From Acidobacteriota bacterium (GTDB taxonomy: Bacteria; Acidobacteriota; Blastocatellia; RBC074), in assembly GCA_013140935.1 (NCBI GenBank), contig JABFSD010000222.1, positions 1-6,959 of the forward strand: DNA of 6,959 bases, written 5' to 3'. Under the pieces are notes generated by a model that saw only the letters and a list, made by a program, of their open reading frames with translations, had not been told where the DNA came from and did no database searches. Shown one piece after another: positions 1-6,152 of the stretch (position 1 is its first letter; every line of letters begins with the position of its first letter). A program made the position numbers and the translations under genes.

Positions 1-1929
1 AATCAGCTCGCTGCCGTTGCGTATGCGCAAGGCGACGGCGGCGGCTACGCCTTGACCGTTGGCGTTAGCGGCGAACAGGCCGGGCGAGAGAGTTTCGACT
101 TTGACGACGCCCGTAGCGCGACGGCCTTCGGTATTGGTGATCGTCACCAGCGCATCGCCGCTCGCCAGCCCGGACGGCATCAGGTAGTTGATCTGCCCAA
201 TCGAAGTGAAAAACAACGGCGCGCTTTTTTCAGTGCCTGCGCTATCGCGGACGTTCACCTTGATGCCATTCAATTCAGTGGGCAACGGGTTCGTACTCGC
301 CGCCGTCGGTTCACCGCGCCAGAAATTGCCGAAGACACTCGCAATCGTATCGCTCGCCAAAGCCGCTGCGCTATAACTCGCCGACGAAACGCTCACCGCA
401 TTCAGCACCGGTTCGGCGTAAATGAAATCATCCAGCGAAACTAAGTCTTTGGTATCACTTTCGGCTCCGCCGCTGATGACCTGTCCGTTGCTCACGCTGA
501 ACACATCGGCGCTGCCGGTGGTGAGGGCTACGCGGGTGACGACGGGCGAGGGGAAGAGTACACCTAAGAATTGCGTTTCGCCGTTCGCGCCTTTGGGTAC
601 GAAGAATTTGCCGAGGCTGATCGAACCGTTGAAGTATTCGATAGCCGACGTGTGATCTTTTTCTACGTCTAGGAAGATCGCGCCAAAGCCGCGCGTCGAA
701 GCCGGAACAGGCGTAGTGGTCGGCGCGCTCGCCAATACACACACCGTATCTTTGGTCACTTCAAACGAGCAAAACGTATTCGCCGGACTGAACGCGGGAA
801 ACTGTCCAGCCATCGTGGGGTTGGCGCTGGCGAAGCCGTCGTTGCTGACTGCGAGTACGCGATTGAACCGCGCGCCGCGCGCCTGAAAGCGATTGACCGG
901 AATGCCCGTCAGCTTGCCGGGAATGAGCCAGGTCGTGTTGTTATTGAAATCCGTGCCGTCTAACCGCACGGCGTCCCAATTGATTTCGCGGCGGCCACTC
1001 GCATGCGGCGTAGCGTTCAATGAATTGTCAGCGCCTCCGATGGCGGCGCGATAGGCTTCTAAAGCGGCTTGCGCGGCAGCCGGGCTGCCGGTGGCGACGA
1101 AGGTTCTGGCGGCTTCGTGTACGGTCAACGAGAGCGGTTCGTCGTAAATGAAATCGTCCGTCGCCGCCTGATCGGCGTATTGCAGCGGGTTCACCGTCTG
1201 ATCGCCTAAGCCGGTGGTGACTTGGCCGTTGGCAAAACTGAATATGCGTCCCGCTCCGACCGTAATGATGACGCGCGTAATGATCGGCGCGTTAAAGCGT
1301 ACGCCGAGAAATTCAGCCTCGCCGCTGGGGCCGGGCGTTACGAAATACTTGCCGAGACTGACATTGCCGTTGAAGTATTCGATGCTCGAACTGTTCGCCG
1401 TTTCGACATCGAGGAAGATCACACCAAAGCTGCGCGTCACGGCGGGCACGGGCGTCGTCGCGGGTGCGCTCGCCAGCACCATATTCACATCAATCGTATT
1501 GTCATTGACCGCCATAAACGTATTGGCCGGGCTGAAGGCGGGAAACTGCCCCGCTACGCCAGCGTTGGCGCTGACGAATCCGTCATTCGCTACGGCATTC
1601 ACGCCGTCAAAAAGTACGCCACGCGCCTGAAAGCGATTCGCGGGAATGCCTGTAATTTTGCCCGCGACCATCGTCGTCGTCGTGCTATTGAAATCAGTAC
1701 CGTCCAGCCGCACCGCATCCCAATTGATTTCGCGCCGCCCGCTGGCTTGTGCGCTGGGCGTCAGGCTGTTGTCTGCACCGCCGATGTCGGCGCGCATGCT
1801 GTTCAGCGCAGCCGTCGCCGCCCCATTGCCTGCGCCCTGATAGATTTTTTGCGCCAGCGCGGGTTGCGTCAGGCAGCCAAGCGTCAACCACAAAAACATA
1901 GTGGCGAACGTTCTTTGAGATTCTTGCAT
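1..1929 (-). CDS. Secreted protein: two tandem uncharacterised domains plus TIGR03437 C-terminal domain (3' end outside window)
   Basis: The minus-strand frame is open for 643 codons from ATG at 1927-1929 to the left edge with no stop. Residues 1-26 form a signal peptide ending in PALA, so signal peptidase I cleavage after Ala26 is likely and the product is exported. Residues about 40-266 and 288-508 are two copies of one domain. Both carry IGGADNSL, SGRREINWDAVRLDGTDFN, NRFQARG, GQFPAFSPANTF, a SIEYFNG stretch and DDFIY(D/A)EP. I recall single-copy relatives (REINWD proteins) as uncharacterised in many bacteria; no function is known to me. From about residue 509 the sequence (SSASYSAAAL, NGIKVNVRDSAGTEKSAPLFF, INYLMPSGLA, PGLFAANANGQGVAAA) matches my memory of TIGR03437, an Acidobacteria-enriched domain at the C-terminus of secreted proteins. 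The start is supported by AAGGAG five bases upstream; an internal ATG at codon 11 would spoil the signal peptide. The function may be surface-associated, which is inference. Confidence 0.9.
   Translation of the reverse strand, partial: MQESQRTFATMFLWLTLGCLTQPALAQKIYQGAGNGAATAALNSMRADIGGADNSLTPSAQASGRREINWDAVRLDGTDFNSTTTTMVAGKITGIPANRFQARGVLFDGVNAVANDGFVSANAGVAGQFPAFSPANTFMAVNDNTIDVNMVLASAPATTPVPAVTRSFGVIFLDVETANSSSIEYFNGNVSLGKYFVTPGPSGEAEFLGVRFNAPIITRVIITVGAGRIFSFANGQVTTGLGDQTVNPLQYADQAATDDFIYDEPLSLTVHEAARTFVATGSPAAAQAALEAYRAAIGGADNSLNATPHASGRREINWDAVRLDGTDFNNNTTWLIPGKLTGIPVNRFQARGARFNRVLAVSNDGFASANPTMAGQFPAFSPANTFCSFEVTKDTVCVLASAPTTTPVPASTRGFGAIFLDVEKDHTSAIEYFNGSISLGKFFVPKGANGETQFLGVLFPSPVVTRVALTTGSADVFSVSNGQVISGGAESDTKDLVSLDDFIYAEPVLNAVSVSSASYSAAALASDTIASVFGNFWRGEPTAASTNPLPTELNGIKVNVRDSAGTEKSAPLFFTSIGQINYLMPSGLASGDALVTITNTEGRRATGVVKVETLSPGLFAANANGQGVAAAVALRIRNGSELI
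406..1812 (-). repeat. Intragenic tandem domain duplication (two ~220-residue units)
   Basis: Two coding repeats lie at about 1132-1812 (unit 1) and 406-1068 (unit 2). The shared block around NWDAVRLDGTDF is offset by exactly 744 bases (248 codons). The nucleotides have diverged while many residues are kept, so the duplication is old and held at protein level. Unit 2 has two cysteines (FCSF and VCVL) that unit 1 lacks. Confidence 0.85.
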
Positions 1930-1934
1930 AGAGA

Positions 1935-1940
1935 CTCCTT
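1935..1940 (-). promoter_or_regulatory. Shine-Dalgarno AAGGAG for the secreted protein
   Basis: Read on the minus strand, AAGGAG sits five bases before the ATG at 1927-1929. This fixes the start used for the exported protein. I see no convincing -35/-10 pair further upstream. Confidence 0.7.
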
Positions 1941-2074
1941 ATTCGACGGGTTGGTAAGTTATTCGATTTGACGACTGCGGTTGGGTATTACGTCCGCAGC
2001 ACTGCAACGATGGCAGACTACGAGATGCGGACAGGAGAGTCTTAAACACGCTCTAAAAGTTTTTTGAAAGTTTT

Positions 2075-2230
2075 CTAAATGAGGTTGCCCTGCGTGATCA
2101 ACTCGTCAGGCGTCGCAATCGTGCCAGACTGGGCGGCGTAGCCGAATCCGAACTCGCCTTGCGGTTGGTCAATGCTATAAAGACGAATGGAAAGCGGATT
2201 ACCTCGTCGCGCGTGAGGATTGATTGGCAT
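2075..2230 (-). CDS. Possible small ORF or gene remnant, 51 aa, unrecognised
   Basis: The minus-strand frame runs from ATG at 2228-2230 to TAG at 2075-2077. Its composition is protein-like (for example LYSIDQPQGEFGFGYAAQSG, ending DELITQGNLI), without the Arg/Ser-rich character of antisense frames nearby. There is no clear Shine-Dalgarno before the ATG and an in-frame TGA lies just upstream. An overlapping minus-strand frame, shifted by one, is also open across the same bases, so this may be a decayed or frameshifted gene tail. I do not recognise it. Confidence 0.2.
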   Translation of the reverse strand: MPINPHARRGNPLSIRLYSIDQPQGEFGFGYAAQSGTIATPDELITQGNLI

Positions 2231-2316
2231 GGCTGCGGATCAGGATTTAGTGACAACGGAGCGCGCGCTGGAAATAGTCTTCCGTGCCTTTTATCCTGAG
2301 CCGGTCAGTTCACTTT

Positions 2317-2365
2317 CAGCGCCGGAGGCGCAACTGGATATTAGCCGGTCGCGCCTCCGGCGCTG
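2317..2365. repeat. GC-rich inverted repeat, 15-bp perfect arms
   Basis: The arms CAGCGCCGGAGGCGC (2317-2331) and GCGCCTCCGGCGCTG (2351-2365) are exact reverse complements around a 19-base loop. No T-run follows on either side, so a classical intrinsic terminator is unlikely. It resembles REP-type extragenic palindromes. It is separate in sequence from the AGCTCC palindromes just downstream. Confidence 0.8.
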
Positions 2366-2410
2366 CAAAAATCGTCAAGCGTTGAGAGACGAGGTGAGAC
2401 GTTGCCGCTT

Positions 2411-2565
2411 CTTTAGCTCCGTTAGGAGCGATCTGTTTATAGATTGAGGGCATTACGTCTTCCAAGCTCCGTTAGGAGCGGCATGTGGCAGATGTCGCTC
2501 CTAACGGAGCTTGGGGTTTGGTTTCGCGTCGTTCCTATAAACAGGTCGCTCCGCTGGAGCTAAAG
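2411..2565. repeat. Nested palindrome built from GCTCCGTTAGGAGCG units
   Basis: The inner arms 2462-2480 and 2496-2514 are perfect 19-bp reverse complements around a 15-base loop. Outside them, 2411-2442 and 2535-2565 form a second imperfect inverted pair of about 31 bases, sharing CTTTAGCTCC, GGAGCGA and CTGTTTATAG with one gap and a few mismatches. The GCTCCGTTAGGAGCG core therefore occurs four times, twice in each orientation, the outer right copy being degenerate, and each core is itself palindromic (GCTCC/GGAGC). The whole could fold as a four-hairpin or cruciform structure. It looks like a REP/BIME-like extragenic cluster or a small non-autonomous element; no coding capacity is credible. 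Confidence 0.8.
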
Positions 2566-2624
2566 AGACAGGCGAATCTTCAACGGATTCGCGCCGGGCG
2601 GCTACATAGCCATCGTCGCAGGCG

Positions 2625-2650
2625 TGCAAGGGCGTTCAATCGCCCTTGCA
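2625..2650. repeat. Hairpin with 10-bp stem and 6-base loop
   Basis: TGCAAGGGCG (2625-2634) and CGCCCTTGCA (2641-2650) are exact reverse complements around TTCAAT. The structure lies about 105 bases before the nuclease gene. The bases after it on the plus strand (GAAAAGATTTG) contain no uridine run, so it is a weak terminator candidate. It could be an operator or another extragenic repeat family. A smaller 7-bp inverted pair lies at 2572-2592. Confidence 0.65.
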
Positions 2651-2738
2651 GAAAAGATTTGAACCAACAGTTGACGCCGAAAGCTATTTTGAGAAGCATG
2701 ATAAACTGATCCATCGTTTTGCCTTCATAAGGCAGAAC

Positions 2739-2753
2739 ATGGCTACTGGATAA
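2739..2753 (+). other. Possible 4-codon leader ORF before the nuclease gene
   Basis: ATG GCT ACT GGA TAA (MATG, stop) ends one base before the nuclease ATG at 2755, and an AAGG at 2729-2732 sits six bases before its ATG. The nuclease start itself has only GGA (2748-2750) at close spacing. Ribosomes could load on the leader and re-initiate at 2755. This is inference from spacing only, and such short frames arise often by chance. Confidence 0.2.
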
Positions 2754-2754
2754 A

Positions 2755-4089
2755 ATGAAAAAAATAGCCCCCCAAAGCATCATCGGCCAACAAGGCGTCA
2801 ACCTTGTCGAGCGAGTCACGCTTGAAATGAGTTACGCTTGGCGACCAACGCCAATTTTTGACGCAGGGATTGATGGTGAGATTGAAATTTGCGATCCGGT
2901 GACACATGAAGCCACAAATGCCATCGTCAAAGTTCAGATAAAAAGCACGACCAACCCATTCCAATCTGAAACTCCAAATTCGTTCGAGTACTTGTGCCAA
3001 CAGAAAGACCTTGACTACTGGATGCGTGGAAACACGCCTGTAATCTTAATCGTTTGTCGCCCTGCCGATAACGAGGCCTATTGGATTTCCGTAAAAGAAT
3101 ACTTTGGGAATCCCGCCGTTCGTAAAACACGGAAAGTCATTTTTGATAAACATCGGCACCGATTCGACAAAGCTGCCGCAAACGTCTTAAGGGACTTAGC
3201 TGTCCCAAAAGATTCAGGCATTTATTTTTCACCGCTCCCAAAATCCGAATTGCTCTACACCAACCTGCTAAAGGTTTCTTCTTATTCCCCGTCGGTGTTT
3301 GTTGCCGAGACGACGTTTCGAAAGCCTGGAGAAATCTGGTCATTTTTCCAATCTATCGGAGCGAAGGCAGGGCCAGAGTGGATGATGACAAACAAACGAA
3401 TCGTTTCCTTTCAAAACCTCGAATCAACTCCATTCAACGAAGTATGTGAGCTAGGGACACTTGAACGATTCGACTCAAAAATATGGGCTGAAAGCAATGA
3501 CGAGGAAACCAAACGTCAATTTGTCAGGCTTCTTAACCAATCACTCAAAGAGAAAACCGATCTTCTTGATTTGAGATACCACCGTGAACAGGAGTATTTC
3601 TATTTTCCCGCAACCAAAGACTTCACAACACGACGAGTTCACTACCAAAGCCTGAAGAAACGAGTACCCAGAGAGGTCTTCAAAAAATACGGAAAAAAAA
3701 GCGATAAGACCCAAATTGCATATTACCGGCATGCCGCATTTAAGGGTTTCTTCATACGCCTTGACGGTGAGTGGTACCTAGAGATAACCCCAACTTACCA
3801 CTTCACTTCGGATGGGTATAACTTGGATAAATTTCGGGAATCCCACTTACAAGGTATTAAACGGCTTGATAGAAACCCCGCCGTTCTTGGTCAGTTGCTA
3901 ATGTGGTCAGAGTTTTTGTGTAGGCCAAGCCTTTTTCACTCCGAATATCCTTTTCTGAGCTTTGGGGATTTAGCAACAGTGGAGATTGACACTGGCATTG
4001 CTGACAATGAATGGTATCAAGCAGAAGATTCCGATGATGCAGAAAGTATCAATTCAGAAGAAAACCAAATCGATTTATTGTGGTCATGA
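2755..4089 (+). CDS. DUF4365-type PD-(D/E)XK nuclease fused to APAZ: SPARDA effector (DREN-APAZ)
   Basis: The protein is 444 aa. Residues about 1-155 fit the DUF4365/DREN nuclease fold: Glu19 in a first helix (NLVERVTLEM), AWR at 28-30, then FDAGIDGEIEI at 35-45 with Asp40 as the likely metal ligand, and VKVQIKS at 58-64 where Gln61-x-Lys63 stands for the E-x-K of PD-(D/E)XK enzymes. A hydrophobic strand PVILIVC (95-101) and AYWI (108-111) follow. Residues about 175-415 match the APAZ region that replaces the N/PAZ half of Argonaute and docks on the short pAgo, including VLGQLLMWSEFL (377-388). An acidic tail (420-440) ends the protein. In known SPARDA systems this subunit is silent until the pAgo finds a target, then degrades DNA and RNA in trans. 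The start is the first in-frame ATG after a TAA at 2728-2730; its ribosome site is weak. Its stop overlaps the pAgo start. It has no signal peptide or membrane segment, so it is cytoplasmic. Base composition is AT-richer than the flanks. Confidence 0.9.
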   Translation: MKKIAPQSIIGQQGVNLVERVTLEMSYAWRPTPIFDAGIDGEIEICDPVTHEATNAIVKVQIKSTTNPFQSETPNSFEYLCQQKDLDYWMRGNTPVILIVCRPADNEAYWISVKEYFGNPAVRKTRKVIFDKHRHRFDKAAANVLRDLAVPKDSGIYFSPLPKSELLYTNLLKVSSYSPSVFVAETTFRKPGEIWSFFQSIGAKAGPEWMMTNKRIVSFQNLESTPFNEVCELGTLERFDSKIWAESNDEETKRQFVRLLNQSLKEKTDLLDLRYHREQEYFYFPATKDFTTRRVHYQSLKKRVPREVFKKYGKKSDKTQIAYYRHAAFKGFFIRLDGEWYLEITPTYHFTSDGYNLDKFRESHLQGIKRLDRNPAVLGQLLMWSEFLCRPSLFHSEYPFLSFGDLATVEIDTGIADNEWYQAEDSDDAESINSEENQIDLLWS

Positions 4090-5561
4090 AAACTGATTTC
4101 CTACACGAACCCGAACTTGAGTTTGGCTTAGCAAGGCATATCGACATTAGGTTCGGCTTGATGAACTACTGCCCTTTGGATTTTGACCAACTGGTGGCTC
4201 CCAAGAATATTCGACTTGGAATTGTAGGCACAAAAGAAACCATTGAAGGCTTAACGAAATGGCTTGAGAAATGCCAGTCAGGTATTGCCGCAAAATCAAG
4301 CAAGCGACCCAATCTGTTTCCCCAGTTTCCAGGCTTCGGTGAAGGTGCGAGCTTAAATGCCGGATTTATTTTGGATCAACAACTTCAACGCTCAATTCCC
4401 CAGCGCCGGTTCGAAGAGTTATGTCAAAAGCCAAAAAGCGATGAGGTGCTTCAAGAAATAGCAAAACTATTCTTAGATGAGATGGAAGACTTGGTACAAA
4501 AGACTTCGGCGGATGTTTTGGTATGTGCCTTCCCTTTTGTTTTGGTCGAGTACCTCGACCAAGATGAGCTGGGAGATATAACTGATTCCGAGAGACAAGA
4601 CGACCCTGATGAAACAGGCGCACAGCCAATTTCACTAAAATTCGTTTTGCACGATTACCTCAAGGCTAAAGCCATGAGGCTTAGGAAGCCGACTCAAATT
4701 ATTCGTCCTGGTACATACGACGAAAGAAAGCGCCTCAAACAAAAGCATCCTGCTGGTAAGGTGAGGCAGCTTCAGGATGAAGCGACACGCGCTTGGAATC
4801 TATACACCGCAATTTACTACAAAGCAGGCGGCATCCCTTGGCGACTGGTCAGAGAATCTTCGGAGTTGGATACGTGTTTTGTTGGTGTGAGTTTTTATAA
4901 GTCTCTTGATGGTTCCCGAACATTAACGAGTTGCGCCCAAGTGTTTAATGAGCGAGGGGAAGGAGTAATCGTGAGGGGAGGCGTCGCTCATATTTCTGAT
5001 ACGGATAAACAAATTCACCTATCTGAGGAGGAGGCTTGCAAGCTGCTCAGGCAATCCTTAGAAAACTACCACCGCGAACACAAAAACTTTCCAGCCAGAG
5101 TTGTCATCCACAAAAGCTCTGTTCATAACGCTGACGAGATTATAGGTTTCGAGAAAGCCATGAAGGAGTTTTCAATAGACCCAGAACAGGCCGACTTTGT
5201 TAGCCTCACAAAGGCTTATACACGGCTATTTCGCGGCAACCGTTATCCACCATTACGAGGAACATTCTTCGACACAGGCGGAGACATGTTCATCCTTTAT
5301 ACGAAAGGAAGTGTGGATTTCTTTTCAGCTTATCCAGGTCTGTATGTTCCACGTCCTTTAGGATTCCGTTGTGACAAAGTGTCTTCGACTCCAATTGCAA
5401 TCGCTGAAGAAATACTCGCGCTGACCAAAATGAATTGGAATAACACTCAATTCGACGGCAGCCAACCAATTACCTTACGTGCATCGAGACAGGTGGGAAA
5501 CATCCTAAAGTATCTCGGCAAGGACGATCACATTGAACCTTACTATCGGTTTTATATGTAA
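4086..5561 (+). CDS. Short prokaryotic Argonaute (MID-PIWI, catalytically inactive), SPARDA guide-binding subunit
   Basis: The product is 491 aa from ATG at 4086; a GTG at 4080 would add two residues. I prefer the ATG because it overlaps the upstream stop as ATGA (4086-4089), the usual sign of translational coupling. Only MID and PIWI are present, as in short pAgos. Visible marks, numbered from the ATG, are TQIIRPGT (203-210), the MID motif YYKAGGIPWRL (244-254) with Lys246 expected near the guide 5' phosphate, CFVGVSFYKS (264-273) for the first PIWI strand, ARVVIHKSS (337-345), FFDTGG (394-399), YTKGSVDFFSAYPG (405-418), TLRASRQVGNIL (463-474) and the C-terminal PYYRFYM. The first catalytic Asp position reads Ser269 (GVSF), and the HKSS site also lacks an acid, so the slicer tetrad is absent. 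The role is therefore guide-directed sensing of invader nucleic acid and activation of the nuclease-APAZ partner in a heterodimer. Guide chemistry cannot be read from sequence. Confidence 0.92.
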   Translation: MKTDFLHEPELEFGLARHIDIRFGLMNYCPLDFDQLVAPKNIRLGIVGTKETIEGLTKWLEKCQSGIAAKSSKRPNLFPQFPGFGEGASLNAGFILDQQLQRSIPQRRFEELCQKPKSDEVLQEIAKLFLDEMEDLVQKTSADVLVCAFPFVLVEYLDQDELGDITDSERQDDPDETGAQPISLKFVLHDYLKAKAMRLRKPTQIIRPGTYDERKRLKQKHPAGKVRQLQDEATRAWNLYTAIYYKAGGIPWRLVRESSELDTCFVGVSFYKSLDGSRTLTSCAQVFNERGEGVIVRGGVAHISDTDKQIHLSEEEACKLLRQSLENYHREHKNFPARVVIHKSSVHNADEIIGFEKAMKEFSIDPEQADFVSLTKAYTRLFRGNRYPPLRGTFFDTGGDMFILYTKGSVDFFSAYPGLYVPRPLGFRCDKVSSTPIAIAEEILALTKMNWNNTQFDGSQPITLRASRQVGNILKYLGKDDHIEPYYRFYM

Positions 5562-5650
5562 ATGAGAATGTCCTTCCAAAACGTGACCACCTCACGCAGC
5601 CAACCCTTCGTTAAGCAGCGACGCTCAAGCTATCCGCTCTACCAACAACT

Positions 5651-5740
5651 TCAAGCTGGCAATCCAATACTCCGCAATAACTCGCCGAAGCGTGCGTCGG
5701 TGCGCAGTCCATCAAAAATCGGTTCAGTGCCGCGATGGAT
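5651..5740. repeat. Direct repeat copy A (partner at 6549-6638)
   Basis: This 90-base block aligns without gaps to 6549-6638 at an offset of 898 bases, with about 10 mismatches and a 47-base perfect core (5679-5725 with 6577-6623). Most mismatches in the reading frame are synonymous. The two copies bracket the toxin-antitoxin cassette. Confidence 0.9.
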
Positions 5741-5750
5741 ATGGAATGGC
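5651..5750 (-). pseudogene. Remnant A: C-terminus of a TPR/adenylate-cyclase- or kinase-type protein
   Basis: The minus-strand frame ends at TGA (5651-5653) and reads EPIFDGLRTDARFGELLR then SIGLPA. This is the P-x-FD-x-LR-x-D-x-RF-x-x-LLR-x-x-GLP ending I know from the TPR C-termini of acidobacterial transcriptional regulators, cyclases and Ser/Thr kinases. Homology to remnant B begins at 5740. Before that only a few codons remain up to the toxin stop at 5751-5753, so nearly the whole gene is missing. It lies tail-to-tail with the pAgo gene, 89 bases after the pAgo stop. Confidence 0.65.
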
Positions 5751-6146
5751 TTACGGCTCAAGCAGCCGCGCAAATCCTTCCTGCACGAAGTGTTTGTCTG
5801 TGGTTAGCGCGTCATTGATGCGCCGCTCGCGCATCAGGAGGAAGCTGACCGCGTCGCACAAGGAATAGGTTTTATCGGGGCGTTGCCGGAGAAGTTCAAC
5901 CGCCTGAAGGTGCTGTTGCCGATTGACCCAGATAATTTCCAGCGTCTGGTCGAACAAAACCTCTTCGCTGAACGCCAACACGTCGGGCCGAGGCAAGCCA
6001 CGAATCAAGGCCAACGCAACGTATTCCGCCAGCACGTAACTCGTCGTCACGCGCTACCGCGCCTGTTCAAACGACCGAGTAGCGGCGGCATGGTGCTGAT
6101 CTTTTTCACTGTGCAAGGCAAAGAAGCCCGAAGTGTCTATCAACAT
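5751..6146 (-). pseudogene. VapC-like PIN-domain toxin interrupted by an in-frame TAG
   Basis: From ATG at 6144-6146 the frame reads MLIDTSGFFALHSEKD and stays in register to TAA at 5751-5753, 131 codons, the normal length for a PIN toxin. One TAG (6054-6056, codon 31) interrupts it. PIN ribonucleases cut RNA using a cluster of acidic residues. All are kept here: Asp4, Glu41 (SYVLAEYVAL), Asp98 (SLCDAVSF) and Asp117 (ALTTDKHF). GAGG (6151-6154) lies four bases before the ATG, and the antitoxin stop is six bases further upstream, so the two were an operon. Because the frame is otherwise clean, the stop is recent, a sequencing error, or suppressed. A GTG at 6048-6050 two codons later could restart translation, but that product lacks Asp4. 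Without the stop I would call it an intact toxin. Confidence 0.85.
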
Positions 6147-6152
6147 AGTGCC

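Larger units (their letters stand above)
1930..2754. other. Divergent intergenic region without a confident gene
   Basis: This 825-base stretch separates the minus-strand secreted protein from the plus-strand nuclease/pAgo operon, so promoters for both should lie here. It holds a weak 51-codon minus-strand frame (2075-2230), an AT-rich tract near 2050-2080, and three inverted-repeat structures at 2317-2365, 2411-2565 and 2625-2650. A TTGACG at 2671-2676 resembles a -35 box for the operon, but no good -10 lies 16-18 bases after it. Longer open frames on either strand cross the palindromes and look like chance. Confidence 0.6.

Noticed and set aside
1875..1909. Lipoprotein signal in the left secreted protein
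   Set aside because: A Cys lies at residue 19, but the preceding TLG does not fit the lipobox, and PALA followed by Gln27 gives a good signal peptidase I site.
52..1971. Several plus-strand open frames of 62-249 codons over the left gene
   Set aside because: They are antisense to a continuous 643-codon minus-strand frame with a signal peptide, repeated domains and a recognised C-terminal domain. Their Arg/Ala-rich composition is typical of GC-rich shadows.
2411..2565. CRISPR array
   Set aside because: The repeated GCTCC cores are in both orientations with unequal spacing and no regular unique spacers, so they are inverted repeats and not an array.
2220..2709. Plus-strand frames at 2220-2447 (TTG start) and 2485-2709
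   Set aside because: They run through the palindrome clusters, so the peptide is dictated by repeats. They lack a Shine-Dalgarno and resemble no family.
5562..5650. Terminator after the pAgo gene
   Set aside because: Only a 5-bp inverted pair (CGTGA/TCACG near 5581-5597) with no following T-run is visible, which is too weak to call.
5751..6050. A complete 99-residue gene starting at GTG 6048-6050
   Set aside because: The same frame upstream of the TAG encodes the canonical PIN N-terminus with Asp4, its own ribosome site and the antitoxin spacing, so the 99-residue frame is the back part of a broken gene.
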